A stretch of DNA of 64,000 bases, taken from positions 1,637,001 to 1,701,000 of the forward strand of contig NZ_CP021247.1 in assembly GCF_017309955.1 (NCBI RefSeq). The letters run 5' to 3'. This DNA comes from Novosphingobium sp. KA1 (GTDB lineage Bacteria; Pseudomonadota; Alphaproteobacteria; Sphingomonadales; Sphingomonadaceae). Both the position numbers and the translations under genes were made by a program. The number at the start of each line of letters is the position of its first letter. Position 1 is the first letter of the stretch. Under the pieces are notes generated by a model, which had not been told where the DNA came from, ran no database searches, and saw nothing but the letters and a program-made list of their open reading frames with translations. Shown piece after piece: positions 15,908 to 26,251 of the stretch.

Positions 15908-17923
15908 ATGACGACACCAAGTTCCCTGTTCTCGGCCCGCCTCGTGGTGCCCGCGATCGGCGATGCCTTCCGCAAGCTGACCCCGCGCGCCCTGGTGAAG
16001 AACCCCGTGCTGTTCACCACCGCCGTGGTCGCGCTGCTGCTGAGCGTCCTGCTGGTCGCCGGCCGCGAGCCGCTGCCGCTGGGTTTCCAGCTCCAGCTGA
16101 TCGTCTGGCTCTGGCTGACCGTGCTGTTCGGCACGTTCGCCGAGGCGCTGGCCGAAGGGCGCGGGCGGGCGCAGGCCGCCTCGCTGCGCGCCGCCAAGTC
16201 GGAGCTCACCGCGCGCCTCCCCGACGGGCGCGTGGTTCCCGCCTCGCAATTGCGCAAGGGCGCCGAAGTCGTGGTGCGCAGCGGCGACCTCATCCCGGCG
16301 GACGGCGAGGTGATTGCCGGTGTCGCCTCGGTCAACGAGGCCGCGATCACCGGCGAGAGCGCGCCGGTGATCCGCGAGGCGGGCGGCGACCGCAGCGCCG
16401 TCACCGCCGGCACCCGCGTCATTTCCGACGAGATCCGCGTGCGGGTCACCCAGGAGCCGGGGCAGGGCTTTCTCGACCGCATGATCGCGCTGGTCGAAGG
16501 GGCCGAGCGGCAGAAGACCCCCAACGAGATCGCGCTGACCATCCTGCTGGTCGGCCTGACCATCGTGTTCCTGATCGCGGTCGCCACGATTCCCGCCTTT
16601 GCCCGCTTCGCCGGCGGGGCGATCCCGGTGGCGGTGCTGGCGGCGCTGCTGATCACCCTGATCCCGACCACCATCGCCGCGCTGCTCTCGGCGATCGGCA
16701 TCGCCGGCATGGACCGCCTGGTGCGCTTCAACGTGCTGGCCAAGTCCGGCCGCGCGGTGGAAGCGGCGGGCGACATCGACGTGCTGCTGCTCGACAAGAC
16801 CGGCACGATCACCGTGGGCGACCGCCAGGCCGCCGAGTTCCGCCCGGTCGCCGGTGTCGATGCGCGGATGCTGGCCGAGGCGGCGCTGCTCGCCAGCCTC
16901 GCCGACGAGACGCCCGAGGGCCGGTCGGTCGTGGTGCTGGCGCGTGAGGTGCACGGGCTCAGCCTCGAAGGCCTGCCGGCCGGCGCCGAGGTCATCCCGT
17001 TCACCGCGCAGACCCGCATTTCGGGCGTGCGGAGCGCGGCCGGGCTGGTCCAGAAGGGGGCGGTCGATGCGATCCTGCGCGCCAATCCGCAGGCGGCAGC
17101 GGCGCCGCAGGCAGCCGAGCTGCGCCGCATTTCCGAAGAGATCGCGCGCTGCGGCCAGACCCCGCTGGCGGTCGCCCGCGACGGGCGGCTGCTGGGCATC
17201 GTCGCGCTCAAGGACGTGGTCAAGGCGGGGGTGCGCGACCGTTTCGCCCAGCTGCGCCGCATGGGCATCCGCACGGTGATGATCACCGGCGACAACCCGC
17301 TGACCGCCGCCGCCATCGCCGCCGAGGCCGGGGTCGACGATTTCCTCGCCGAGGCAACCCCCGAGGACAAGCTGGCGCTGATCCGCCGCGAACAGCAGGG
17401 CGGCAGGCTTGTCGCCATGTGCGGCGACGGCACCAACGATGCGCCCGCCCTGGCGCAGGCCGATGTCGGCGTGGCGATGAACACCGGCACCCAGGCCGCG
17501 CGCGAGGCGGGCAACATGGTCGATCTCGACAGCGACCCGACCAAGCTGATCGAGATCGTCGGCCTCGGCAAGCAGCTCCTGATGACGCGCGGGGCGCTGA
17601 CCACCTTCTCGGTCGCCAACGACGTCGCCAAGTATTTCGCGATCATCCCGGCCATGTTCGTGGCGCTCTACCCCGGGCTCGGCGTGCTCAACGTGATGGG
17701 GCTGGCCTCGCCCGAAAGCGCGATCCTCTCGGCCATCGTGTTCAACGCGCTGATCATTCCCGCGCTGGTGCCGCTGGCGCTGCGGGGCGTCACCTACCGG
17801 CCGACGGCGGCCGGTCCGCTGCTCGCCCGCAACCTTGCGGTCTACGGCCTTGGCGGCCTGATCGCCCCGTTCGTCGGCATCAAGCTCATCGACCTCGCGG
17901 TCACCGGGCTCCACCTCGTCTGA
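15908..17923 (+). CDS. kdpB: Potassium-transporting P-type ATPase subunit KdpB
   Basis: The ATG at 15908 gives 671 residues. The phosphorylated Asp is D296 in [16 protein letters not shown] (actuator loop), the nucleotide-domain segment and [18 protein letters not shown] (hinge) are all present. The serine that becomes phosphorylated in E. coli KdpB lies in TGES and is conserved here (ITGESAPV). It is the energy-coupling subunit of Kdp. It sits 11 bases after kdpA and 13 before kdpC. Confidence 0.96.
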   Translation: MTTPSSLFSARLVVPAIGDAFRKLTPRALVKNPVLFTTAVVALLLSVLLVAGREPLPLGFQLQLIVWLWLTVLFGTFAEALAEGRGRAQAASLRAAKSELTARLPDGRVVPASQLRKGAEVVVRSGDLIPADGEVIAGVASVNEAAITGESAPVIREAGGDRSAVTAGTRVISDEIRVRVTQEPGQGFLDRMIALVEGAERQKTPNEIALTILLVGLTIVFLIAVATIPAFARFAGGAIPVAVLAALLITLIPTTIAALLSAIGIAGMDRLVRFNVLAKSGRAVEAAGDIDVLLLDKTGTITVGDRQAAEFRPVAGVDARMLAEAALLASLADETPEGRSVVVLAREVHGLSLEGLPAGAEVIPFTAQTRISGVRSAAGLVQKGAVDAILRANPQAAAAPQAAELRRISEEIARCGQTPLAVARDGRLLGIVALKDVVKAGVRDRFAQLRRMGIRTVMITGDNPLTAAAIAAEAGVDDFLAEATPEDKLALIRREQQGGRLVAMCGDGTNDAPALAQADVGVAMNTGTQAAREAGNMVDLDSDPTKLIEIVGLGKQLLMTRGALTTFSVANDVAKYFAIIPAMFVALYPGLGVLNVMGLASPESAILSAIVFNALIIPALVPLALRGVTYRPTAAGPLLARNLAVYGLGGLIAPFVGIKLIDLAVTGLHLV

Positions 17924-17936
17924 GGATCGATTTCCC

Positions 17937-18545
17937 ATGCTCAAGGACATTTCCACCTCGCTGCGCCCGGCCCTGGCCATGACGCTGCTCTTTGCCCTGC
18001 TGCTGGGGCTGGCCTATCCCCTGGCGCTGACCGGCCTCGCGCAGGCGCTGTTCCCCCGTCAGGCCGGCGGCAGCCTGATCGAGCGCGATGGCCATGTCGT
18101 CGGCTCGGCCCTGATCGGCCAGAGATTCACGCAGGACCGCTACTTCCACGGCCGCCCCTCGGCCGCGGGCGCCGCTGCCCAGGGGGGCTACGACGCGATG
18201 GCCTCGTCCGGCTCCAACCTCGGCCCCACCAGCCAGGCGCTGGCCGACCGCGTGAAGGCCGACGTCTCCGCCCTTCCCAGAATCCCAGGTTCCCGAGTTC
18301 CTTCCGACCTGGTGACCACTTCCGCCTCGGGGCTCGACCCTGACGTGAGCCCCGAGGCGGCTCTTTTCCAGGCCGGACGGGTCGCCCGTGCGCGCGGACT
18401 GGAAGCGGCGCGGGTGAAGACACTGGTGGAGCAGCACGTCGCGCGTCCCATGCTGGGTTTCCTGGGGGAGCCGCGGGTCAATGTGCTGGAACTCAATCTC
18501 GCTCTCGACAGCATGGCGGCCGGCAGCGCACAAGCGCAGCCGTGA
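17937..18545 (+). CDS. kdpC: Potassium-transporting ATPase subunit KdpC
   Basis: 202 residues with one N-terminal membrane helix ([20 protein letters not shown]). The soluble domain contains the conserved segments [35 protein letters not shown] and [15 protein letters not shown]. The last section ends with [16 protein letters not shown], typical for the family. The stop overlaps the GTG start of kdpD (GTGA), showing tight coupling. Confidence 0.95.
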   Translation: MLKDISTSLRPALAMTLLFALLLGLAYPLALTGLAQALFPRQAGGSLIERDGHVVGSALIGQRFTQDRYFHGRPSAAGAAAQGGYDAMASSGSNLGPTSQALADRVKADVSALPRIPGSRVPSDLVTTSASGLDPDVSPEAALFQAGRVARARGLEAARVKTLVEQHVARPMLGFLGEPRVNVLELNLALDSMAAGSAQAQP

Positions 18546-21217
18546 ACGACCCGCGTCCCGATCCCGAAGCACTGCTGCGCGCCGCCGCGCGCGAGCACCG
18601 GGGCCGCCTCAAGGTTTTCCTTGGGGCGGCCCCGGGCGTGGGCAAGACATACGAGATGCTGGGAGAGGGGCTGGCGCGGCGCGAAGCCGGGGTGGACGTG
18701 GTGGTCGGCGTGGTCGAGACCCATGGCCGCGGCGAGACGGCGGCGCGGCTGCGCGGGCTGGAGACGGTCGCGCGGGTGCCGGTCGCCTACCAGGGCCACG
18801 TGCTCGACGAGATGGACATCGACGCGGTGCTGGCCCGCCGCCCGGCACTGGTGCTGGTCGACGAACTCGCCCACACCAATGCGCCCGGCAGCCGCCACGA
18901 CAAGCGCTGGCAGGATGTCGAGGAACTGCTGGAGGCGGGGATCGACGTCTGGTCCACGCTCAACATCCAGCATATCGAGAGCCTCAACGACGTCGTCGCC
19001 TCCTTCACCAAGGTCCGCGTGCGCGAGACGCTGCCCGACAAGGTGCTGGGCGATGCCGAGATCGAGGTTGTCGACATTCCCCCCGACGAACTGATCGAGC
19101 GGCTGCGGCAGGGCAAGGTCTACGTGCCCGACGAGGCGACCCGGGCGCTCGGCAATTTCTTCTCCAAGTCGAACCTTTCGGCCTTGCGCGAACTGGCGCT
19201 GCGTTTCGCGGCGCAGACGGTGGACGCGCAGATGCTCGACTATGTGCGCGCCCATGCCATCGAGGGGGTGTGGGGGGCGGGCGACCGGCTGGTGGTGGCG
19301 GTGAGCGAGCAGCCCGGCGCGCTCGAACTGGTGCGCGCGGCCAAGCGGCTGGCCGATGCCCTGCGGGCGCCGTGGACGGCGGTGCATATCGAGACCCCGC
19401 GCGCGGCGGGCTTCACCGATGCCGAGAATGCGCAGCTCGCCGATGCCCTGCACCTTGCCACCCAGCTTGGCGGGCAAGTGGCGAGCGTGCCGGCCGAAAC
19501 CGTGCTGGACGGGCTCAAGAGCTTCACCGCGCAGGCCCGCGCCACCCAGCTGCTGGTCGGCAAGTCGGCCCGCTCGCGCTGGTTCGAACTGCGCCACGGC
19601 TCGATCGTCGACCGGCTGGTGCGCGAGATGCCCGGGCTGTCGATCCAGGTCCTGCCGACCGCGCCGCTGGAAGGCCGCGCGGCGGTCCGCAGAGAGGGGC
19701 GCGGGCCGGCGGGCAGATCGGGGGGGGCGTGGGGATCGCCGGTCGGTTATCTCGTCTCGCTGGGGCTGACGGCGGCGGTCACGCTGCTGGGCACGCTGAT
19801 CCTGTCGAGCGGGAACATCACCGATCTCGGGCTGCTCTACCTGCTGCCGGTCATGGTCGCGGCGACGCGCTACGGTCTGCGCACCGGCGTCGCGGCGGGG
19901 CTGGCCTCCTCGCTCGCCTACAATTTCTTTTTCCTGCCGCCCACGCATACGCTGACGATCGAGGACCCGCGCAATTTCATCACCGTGCTGGTGCTGCTGA
20001 CCGTCGCCATCGTCTCCAGCCAGCTCGCCGCGCGGGTGCGCGAACATGCGCTGCAGGCGCAGGCGAGCGCCGCGCAGAACAGCGCGCTCGCAGGGTTCGC
20101 GCGCCAGCTTACCGGGATCAGCACGATCGACGAACTGGCCCATGTGCTCTGCGGCGAAGTGGGGCGGCTGTTCGATGGCCATGCCGTGCTGCTGATGCCG
20201 GGCGAGGAGGGCCTCTCGCGCCGCTGGAGCTGGCCGCGTCCGGCGCGGCTGGAGACGCTCGACCTTGCCGCCGCCAACTGGGCTTTCGACAACAATACCC
20301 CCGCCGGACAGGGATCGGACACGCTCACCGCGTCCGAGTGGCTGTTCCACCCGCTGGCGGCACGCGGCGCGGTGATGGGCGTCTTCGGCCTTGCCCGCAG
20401 CGATGCGCGCAGCGCGGTTCGGCCGGACCAGTTGCCGCTGCTGCTCAGCCTGCTCGACCAGGCGGGGCTGGCGATGGAGCGCATGGCGCTCGAAGGGCAG
20501 ATGGCGGACCTCTCGCAGGCGCGCGAGCGGGACCGGCTGCGCCATGCGCTGCTCTCCTCGGTCAGCCACGACCTGCGCACGCCGCTCACCACGATCATGG
20601 GCACGCTGGCCGCCATCGAGGCGCGCGAGCCGCAGCAGGCCGCGCCCATCGCCGCCGCCCGGGGCGAGGCCGAGCGGTTGCACCGCTTCGTCACCAACCT
20701 GCTCGACATGGCGCGGATCGAGGCGGGGGCGCTGCACGGCAAGGTCGAGCCGGTCGATCTCGACGAGGCGGTCGGCGAGGCGCTGCATCAGCTGCGCGCG
20801 CTGCTGGCGGGCCATGCGGTCGAGACCGCGATCTGTGCCGATGCGCCGATGGTCCTGGTCGATCCCAACCTGTTCCACCAGTGCCTGACCAACCTGATCG
20901 AGAATGCCGCCAAGTACGGCGATCCCGATGCCCCCATCGCCATTGCCGCGATACGCGTCGCCGGGGGGCTGGACCTCACCGTCAGCGACCGCGGCCCCGG
21001 CATCCCGGCGGGCGAGGAGGAGCGGATTTTCGAGACGTTCGCGCGGATCGAGGGGTCGGACCGCAAGGGCGGCACCGGGCTCGGCCTTGCCATCGTCAAG
21101 GGGTTCGCGGCCGCCATGGGCCTCACCGTATCCGCCGCCAACCGCGATGACGGGCCGGGTGCGCGTTTCACCATCCGGTTCGACAAGGCCCATCTCAGGG
21201 AATGGCCCGAAGCATGA
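18542..21217 (+). CDS. kdpD: Turgor/K+ sensor histidine kinase KdpD
   Basis: 891 residues, starting at GTG 18542 inside the kdpC stop. Domains in order: N-terminal KdpD domain with a Walker A (AAPGVGKT, about residue 35) and a Walker B-like [10 protein letters not shown]; a Usp-like domain; four closely packed membrane helices (about 400-500); a GAF-like region; HisKA with [12 protein letters not shown] (about residue 680); and HATPase_c ending near DGPGARF. It phosphorylates KdpE when K+ is low. The full E. coli-type architecture is kept. Confidence 0.95.
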   Translation: MNDPRPDPEALLRAAAREHRGRLKVFLGAAPGVGKTYEMLGEGLARREAGVDVVVGVVETHGRGETAARLRGLETVARVPVAYQGHVLDEMDIDAVLARRPALVLVDELAHTNAPGSRHDKRWQDVEELLEAGIDVWSTLNIQHIESLNDVVASFTKVRVRETLPDKVLGDAEIEVVDIPPDELIERLRQGKVYVPDEATRALGNFFSKSNLSALRELALRFAAQTVDAQMLDYVRAHAIEGVWGAGDRLVVAVSEQPGALELVRAAKRLADALRAPWTAVHIETPRAAGFTDAENAQLADALHLATQLGGQVASVPAETVLDGLKSFTAQARATQLLVGKSARSRWFELRHGSIVDRLVREMPGLSIQVLPTAPLEGRAAVRREGRGPAGRSGGAWGSPVGYLVSLGLTAAVTLLGTLILSSGNITDLGLLYLLPVMVAATRYGLRTGVAAGLASSLAYNFFFLPPTHTLTIEDPRNFITVLVLLTVAIVSSQLAARVREHALQAQASAAQNSALAGFARQLTGISTIDELAHVLCGEVGRLFDGHAVLLMPGEEGLSRRWSWPRPARLETLDLAAANWAFDNNTPAGQGSDTLTASEWLFHPLAARGAVMGVFGLARSDARSAVRPDQLPLLLSLLDQAGLAMERMALEGQMADLSQARERDRLRHALLSSVSHDLRTPLTTIMGTLAAIEAREPQQAAPIAAARGEAERLHRFVTNLLDMARIEAGALHGKVEPVDLDEAVGEALHQLRALLAGHAVETAICADAPMVLVDPNLFHQCLTNLIENAAKYGDPDAPIAIAAIRVAGGLDLTVSDRGPGIPAGEEERIFETFARIEGSDRKGGTGLGLAIVKGFAAAMGLTVSAANRDDGPGARFTIRFDKAHLREWPEA

Positions 21218-21900
21218 CACAGCCCATCACCATCCTCGTCGTCGATGACGAGCCCGCCATCCGCCGCCTGTTCCATGCCGGCCTCTCCCGCGCCGGTTAT
21301 GCCGTGGTCGAGGCGGGCACCGCGCGCGAGGCCTTGAACGCCATGGCGATCGACAAGCCCGAGGTCGTGCTGCTCGACCTTGGCCTGCCGGACCGCGACG
21401 GGCTGGAACTGATCCCGCTGATGCGCGGACAGGCGGCGATCCTGGTCGTGTCCGCGCGCGAGGCGACCGACCAGAAAGTGGCCGCGCTGGACCTGGGCGC
21501 CGACGACTACGTGGCCAAGCCCTTCGACAGCGAGGAAGTGCTGGCCCGCATCCGCACCGCACTGCGCCACCGCGTACCCGCCGAGGCTGCCGAGCGCCCG
21601 GTCCGGCGCGGCGACGTCGAGATCGACCTTGCCGCGCGGCTGGTGCGCAAGGGCGGCGCGGAAGTCCACCTCACGCCCAAGGAATACGGCTTCCTGGCCG
21701 AACTGGCGCGCAATGCCGGGCGGGTCATCACCCATGCCCAGCTGCTGCGCACGGTCTGGGGGGCGGGGCACGAGAGCGATGTCGAATACTTGCGCGTGGC
21801 CGCGCGGGGGATCCGCCGCAAGCTGGAGGACGATCCCGCCAGCCCCAGCCTGCTGCGCAACGAGCCGGGGGTGGGTTACCGGCTGGTCAGCCAGGATTGA
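21214..21900 (+). CDS. kdpE: DNA-binding response regulator KdpE
   Basis: I choose ATG 21214, which overlaps the kdpD stop (ATGA) and gives 228 residues beginning [18 protein letters not shown]. An ATG at 21202 would add four residues. The receiver domain has the acidic pair DDE, the phospho-acceptor in VLLDLGLPDRDG, and the Lys in VAKPFD. An OmpR-type winged helix follows (LTPKEYGFLAELARNAG, VEYLRVAARGIRRKLE). It would activate the kdp operon through the T-rich repeat at 13539. Confidence 0.94.
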   Translation: MTQPITILVVDDEPAIRRLFHAGLSRAGYAVVEAGTAREALNAMAIDKPEVVLLDLGLPDRDGLELIPLMRGQAAILVVSAREATDQKVAALDLGADDYVAKPFDSEEVLARIRTALRHRVPAEAAERPVRRGDVEIDLAARLVRKGGAEVHLTPKEYGFLAELARNAGRVITHAQLLRTVWGAGHESDVEYLRVAARGIRRKLEDDPASPSLLRNEPGVGYRLVSQD

Positions 21901-21942
21901 GCGGCGTGGACAGGCCCCTGAAAAGCCTGTCATAGTTCGCCC

Positions 21943-24282
21943 ATGCGACGCCTGATCCTGCCCGCCCTGCTGCTGTCCACCTGCGCGGCCGCGCAAGCAC
22001 CTGCGGGTCCGGGCCTTGACCCGGTTGCCGCGGTCGATCCGATGATCGGCACCGGCGGCGAGGGGCACACGTTCCCCGGCGCCACCGCGCCGTTCGGCAT
22101 GGTCCAGCTTTCGCCCGATACCGACGTGACCTGCGAGATCCGCAAGTGCTACGGCCACGCGGCGGGCTATCGCTATGAAGACCCGACGATCCAGGGCTTC
22201 AGCCATACCCATTTCTCGGGCGCGGGCCATTCGGACCTCGGCGATATCCTCGTCATGCCGCAGGCGGGCGATGCGGTGAAGCTCGATCCCGGCGATCCGG
22301 CGCAAGCGGGCTCGGGCTATCGTTCGCGCTTCGACCATGCCAGCGAGACGGCGCGGCCGGGCTATTACGCGGTCACGCTCATGGGCACGGGGGCAGGCAG
22401 CGGCATCGCCGCCGAACTGACGGCGGGCACGCGCGTGGGGGTCCATCGCTATCGTTTCCCGGCGGGGCAGGCGGCGCACCTGCTGCTCGACCTGCGCACC
22501 TCGCTCTACGACTATCCGGGCAAGATCCTGTGGTCCGGCCTGCACTTGCGCGCCGACGGCACGCTGACCGGCTTTCGCGAGACGCGCGGCTGGGCGCCCG
22601 GGCGCAAGCTGTTCTTCGCCATGCGCTTTTCCGCGCCGCTGACCGGTCATGCCCTGATCGACCGTGACCCCAGCATTCCCTACAAGGGTTTCCAGGGGCC
22701 CGGTCGCGGCACCGATGCGCGGGCCGAGAAGCTGGGCAAGGCGCTCGAAGCCCGGCTCGACTTCGGGGTGCTGGATGCGCCGCTGGAAGTGAAAGTCGCG
22801 CTTTCGGGGGTCGACGAGAATGCGGCACTGGCCAATCTCGATGCCGAACCCGGCACGTTCGATGCGATCCGCGCCCGGACCGAGGCGGCATGGCGGCAGG
22901 CGCTTTCCGCCGTCGAGATCGACGCGCCCGAGCCGATGCGCCGCAATGTCTATACCGCGCTCTACCACGCGCTGCTGGCGCCGAGCGTCTGGGGCGATGC
23001 CGACGGGCGCTATCGCGGGCCGGACGATCAGGTCCATCAGGCGCAGGGCTTCACGTTCCGCTCCACCTTCTCGCTCTGGGATACCTTCCGGGCCGAGCAT
23101 CCGCTGCTGACGCTGGTGCAGCCGCCGCAGGTGACCGCCGATGTCGTCAATTCGCTGGTCGCCAGCCAGCAGCACAGCCCCGACGGCATCCTGCCGGTCT
23201 GGCAGTTCGCGGGCCGGGAAACCTGGACGATGATCGGTTATCACGCGGTGCCGGTGATCGCGGACGCCTACATGAAGGGCATGCGCGGCTTCGATGCCGA
23301 GGCGGCGCTTGCGGCGATGGTGGCAAGCGCCGACCATGCGGCCTACGGCGGCCTCGGCGACTATATCGCGCTTGGCTACGTGCCGATCGACAAGGAGCCC
23401 GAGGCGGCGTCGAAAACGGCCGAATATGCCTTTGACGACTGGACCATCGCCCGCATGGCCCGCGCCATGGGGCGCCGCGAGATTGCCGAGCGTTTCGAAA
23501 GGCGCGCCGGAAACTGGCGCAACAGTTTCGATACCAGGACCGGCTGGCTGCGGGCGCGGCTTTCCAGCGGCGCGTTCCGCACCCCGTTCGATCCCACCGC
23601 GATCAACTACGGATCGGACTATACCGAGGGCAATGCCTGGCAATATTCGTGGTTCGTGCCGCAGGATCAGGCGGCGCTGTTCCGCGTGCTGGGCGGCGAC
23701 GCCCGGGCTGTCGCCAAGCTCGACGCGATGTTTGGCTATGACAACGCGAAGCTCGACTACAGCCATGCCGAGGACATCGCCGGGCTGATCGGCCAGTACA
23801 TCCACGGCAACGAGCCGAGCCATCACGTCGCCTATCTCTACACGTATGCCGGGGCGCCCTGGCGCACGCAGGAGCGGCTCGCCCAGATCGTGGAGAGCCA
23901 GTACAAGCCCGCGCCCGACGGGCTTGCCGGCAATGACGACCTCGGCCAGATGTCGGCCTGGCTGGTGTTCACCGCGCTCGGTTTCTATCCCGTCGCGCCT
24001 GCCTCCAACGAATACGTGATCGGCCGTCCCTTTGTCCGCCGCGCGGTGCTGAACCTGCCGGATGGCAAGCGTTTCACCGTGGTCGCCGAGGGGCTGTCGG
24101 ACGCCAATCGTTATGTCGGATCGGTCATGCTGAACGGTACGCCGCTGGAGCGCACCTTCATCCGCGATGCCGAGATCCGCGCGGGCGGTGAACTGCGCTT
24201 CACCATGCAGGCCAGCCCCAACCGCGCTTGGGGCACCGCACGATCGGCGCGGCCCTATTCGATGTCGAGTGCCAGGGAATGA
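21943..24282 (+). CDS. GH92-family glycosidase (alpha-mannosidase type), exported
   Basis: 779 residues. A signal peptide (RRLILPALLLSTCAAAQA) is followed by the GH92 opening DPMIGTGGEGHTFPGATAPF and FSHTHFSGAGHSDLGD. In the C-terminal catalytic barrel, SLWDTFRAEHPLLTL, GNEPSHHVAYLY and GNDDLGQMSAW are the family signatures. GH92 enzymes are calcium-dependent exo-alpha-mannosidases acting on N-glycans or mannans. LSTC is not a good lipobox, so a soluble periplasmic enzyme is more likely than a lipoprotein. It precedes the ECF/FecR/TonB unit, hinting at glycan or siderophore-glycoconjugate use, which is inference. Confidence 0.9.
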   Translation: MRRLILPALLLSTCAAAQAPAGPGLDPVAAVDPMIGTGGEGHTFPGATAPFGMVQLSPDTDVTCEIRKCYGHAAGYRYEDPTIQGFSHTHFSGAGHSDLGDILVMPQAGDAVKLDPGDPAQAGSGYRSRFDHASETARPGYYAVTLMGTGAGSGIAAELTAGTRVGVHRYRFPAGQAAHLLLDLRTSLYDYPGKILWSGLHLRADGTLTGFRETRGWAPGRKLFFAMRFSAPLTGHALIDRDPSIPYKGFQGPGRGTDARAEKLGKALEARLDFGVLDAPLEVKVALSGVDENAALANLDAEPGTFDAIRARTEAAWRQALSAVEIDAPEPMRRNVYTALYHALLAPSVWGDADGRYRGPDDQVHQAQGFTFRSTFSLWDTFRAEHPLLTLVQPPQVTADVVNSLVASQQHSPDGILPVWQFAGRETWTMIGYHAVPVIADAYMKGMRGFDAEAALAAMVASADHAAYGGLGDYIALGYVPIDKEPEAASKTAEYAFDDWTIARMARAMGRREIAERFERRAGNWRNSFDTRTGWLRARLSSGAFRTPFDPTAINYGSDYTEGNAWQYSWFVPQDQAALFRVLGGDARAVAKLDAMFGYDNAKLDYSHAEDIAGLIGQYIHGNEPSHHVAYLYTYAGAPWRTQERLAQIVESQYKPAPDGLAGNDDLGQMSAWLVFTALGFYPVAPASNEYVIGRPFVRRAVLNLPDGKRFTVVAEGLSDANRYVGSVMLNGTPLERTFIRDAEIRAGGELRFTMQASPNRAWGTARSARPYSMSSARE

Positions 24283-24560
24283 GGCGGGATCGGAAAAATC
24301 GCGGGCGCGGCTGCGGATAGCCGCGCCTTGCGGCGTCTTCTCCTCGAACGAGGAGCTGGACACGATGAATGCACGCTCGCCCATGGCGGCGCGAGGACCG
24401 GACCGGGGATTGCACCGAGGTTTGCCCCGGGTTTTGCCTCAGGGTTTGCCTCGGGGTTTACAGCGGCACGGATCCCCGTGCATGAAGGGGTGCTGAGGTG
24501 TCGGCGCGCGGCCCTCGTCGCTGCCCGCCGGTGCTGATCGTGGTCCAGGCGGAGACGGGA

Positions 24561-25211
24561 ATGACATCGTCGCCTCAGGGGCCGGCCGCGCCGGCGCCGG
24601 ACCCGCAAGACACCGGCAGCTCGGGGCTGGCGCAAGTGCTGGAAGCGAACCGGCGCGCGCTGTTGCAGTTCCTGGCCGCGCGCTGCGGTTCGGCGGACGA
24701 GGCGCAGGATCTCCTCCAGGAACTCTGGCTCAAGGTCGGCGCGCAGGCGCGCGGGCCGATCGCCGCGCCGCGCGCCTACTTGTTCCGCATGGCCAACAAT
24801 CTCGTGCTGGACCAGGTGCGCGGGCGCCAGCGGGCGATGCGCCGCGAGCGGGTCTGGCTGGAGGCCGAGAACGGCGGGGTCGCGGTGGCGGTGGAAGACC
24901 GGCGCGATCCCGGCGAGGCAGCCGACGAGGTGCTGGCGCGCCGCGAGGAAGCCGAGGTCCTGCACCGGGCGATCGCCGCGTTGCCCGAAGGGGCGGGGCG
25001 GGCCCTCAGGCTCTACCGGTTCGAGGGCCTTGGCCAGAGCGAGATCGCGCGGGTCATGGGAATCAGCCGCAGCGGCGTGGAAAAGCATCTGGCGCTGGCG
25101 ATGAAGCGGCTGCGCTCGGCCTTGACCGGCTGCGGATCGTTCGAGACGGCGGCGTCTTCGGGGCAGGGGGCAAGAAGCGGCACGGAGCCGCAGATGGAAC
25201 AGGGACAATGA
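24561..25211 (+). CDS. ECF-family RNA polymerase sigma factor (FecI-like)
   Basis: The ATG at 24561 has GGAGACGGG just upstream and gives 216 residues. Region 2 is read in DEAQDLLQELWLKV and AYLFRMANNLVLDQVRG. Region 4 with its helix-turn-helix is in GLGQSEIARVMGISRSGVEK. There is no region 1 or 3, as expected of ECF sigma factors. It overlaps fecR by 4 bases. In the FecI-FecR-FecA scheme it directs transcription of the receptor gene on arrival of the ligand. Confidence 0.93.
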   Translation: MTSSPQGPAAPAPDPQDTGSSGLAQVLEANRRALLQFLAARCGSADEAQDLLQELWLKVGAQARGPIAAPRAYLFRMANNLVLDQVRGRQRAMRRERVWLEAENGGVAVAVEDRRDPGEAADEVLARREEAEVLHRAIAALPEGAGRALRLYRFEGLGQSEIARVMGISRSGVEKHLALAMKRLRSALTGCGSFETAASSGQGARSGTEPQMEQGQ

Positions 25212-26251
25212 ACCAGGACACCGAACCTCCGCAGGCGGACGAACCGCTGCCCGACGCCATCCTGTCGCAGGCCGCGCGCTGGCATCTGGCGAGCGAGGAC
25301 GACGCCATGGCGGAGGCCATGGACTGGGACGGCTTCACGCGCTGGCTCGAGGCCGATCCGCGCCATCGCCGCGCGCTCGACGAGATCGCCCTTGCCGACC
25401 GTCTGGTCGCCGAACACCGCGCCGGGCTCTGGGCCCCGCCCGAGACCCCGTTTGAAGCAGCGCCCGCCGCCGCCCGGGACGTGCCCCGGCGTGCGGCAAT
25501 GCGGCGCTGGCAGGGGGGGCAGGGCGGGCAGGGCGGGCGTGGCTGGCGCTGGGCCGGCCTTGCCATCGCCGCATCGCTGGTTGCGGTTCTGGCGGTGCCC
25601 CGGTTCATGGGCCCGTTCGGGGCGGATCCCGCGCAGGTCTATGCCACCGATGCCGCCTCGCGGCAGGTCACGCTGGCCGATGGTTCGACGGTGCTGCTGG
25701 CCCCGCGCAGCCGGCTCACCGTGGCAGGGCGCGGGCAGGAGCACATCGCGCTGTCGGGCGGTGCGCTGTTCGACATCCGCCACGATCCCGGCCGCACGCT
25801 GGAGATCACTGCCGGGGATCTGGCGATCAGCGATATCGGTACCCGGTTCGACGTCCAGGCCGGCGACGATGCGGTGCGCGTGGCGGTGGTCGAGGGCAAG
25901 GTGGACGTGCGCGCCGAGGCGATGGACGGGCCGCTGCAGCTTTCCGCCGGCAGCGGGCTCGCCTACGATCGCGGTGCCCGCACCGCGGTTGTCGGGCCGG
26001 TCCGTTCCGGCGACGTCGGATCGTGGAAAGACGGCCGCCTGACTTATGACAACGCGCCGCTGGCACTGGTCGCGGGCGATTTGCATCGTTATGCCGGGGT
26101 CATGGTGGATGTCCCGCCCGCCTTGCGGGAGAGGCGTTTTTCGGGGACCCTGATTGTCGATAATGGGGATGCGGCGCTGCGCGATCTGGTCCAGCTCATG
26201 GGGCTGCGCCTCGGCGGCCACGCTGGCGCTTGGCGTCTGGAGCAGCCCTGA
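25208..26251 (+). CDS. FecR-family anti-sigma/signal transducer
   Basis: 347 residues. A cytoplasmic DUF4880-like N-terminus (AARWHLASEDDAMAEAMDWD, FTRWLEADPRHRRALDE) is followed by one membrane helix (WAGLAIAASLVAVLAVPRF, about residue 117-135). The periplasmic FecR domain has QVTLADGSTVLLAPRS and GDLAISDIGTRFDVQ. The C-terminal part would touch the receptor STN domain. It relays receptor occupancy to the ECF sigma factor. The receptor gene starts inside its 3' end. Confidence 0.93.
   Translation: MNQDTEPPQADEPLPDAILSQAARWHLASEDDAMAEAMDWDGFTRWLEADPRHRRALDEIALADRLVAEHRAGLWAPPETPFEAAPAAARDVPRRAAMRRWQGGQGGQGGRGWRWAGLAIAASLVAVLAVPRFMGPFGADPAQVYATDAASRQVTLADGSTVLLAPRSRLTVAGRGQEHIALSGGALFDIRHDPGRTLEITAGDLAISDIGTRFDVQAGDDAVRVAVVEGKVDVRAEAMDGPLQLSAGSGLAYDRGARTAVVGPVRSGDVGSWKDGRLTYDNAPLALVAGDLHRYAGVMVDVPPALRERRFSGTLIVDNGDAALRDLVQLMGLRLGGHAGAWRLEQP

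Noticed and set aside
15823..17980. Long minus-strand frames (610 and 705 codons) opposite kdpB
   Set aside because: Antisense to a fully conserved P-type ATPase gene; composition is low-complexity Ser/Arg/Ala or Gly/Arg.
24365..24496. 43-codon frame with a good ribosome-binding site and GLPRG repeats before the ECF gene
   Set aside because: The sequence is built from short DNA repeats and has no secondary support. It could be a slippage product; a real peptide cannot be excluded.
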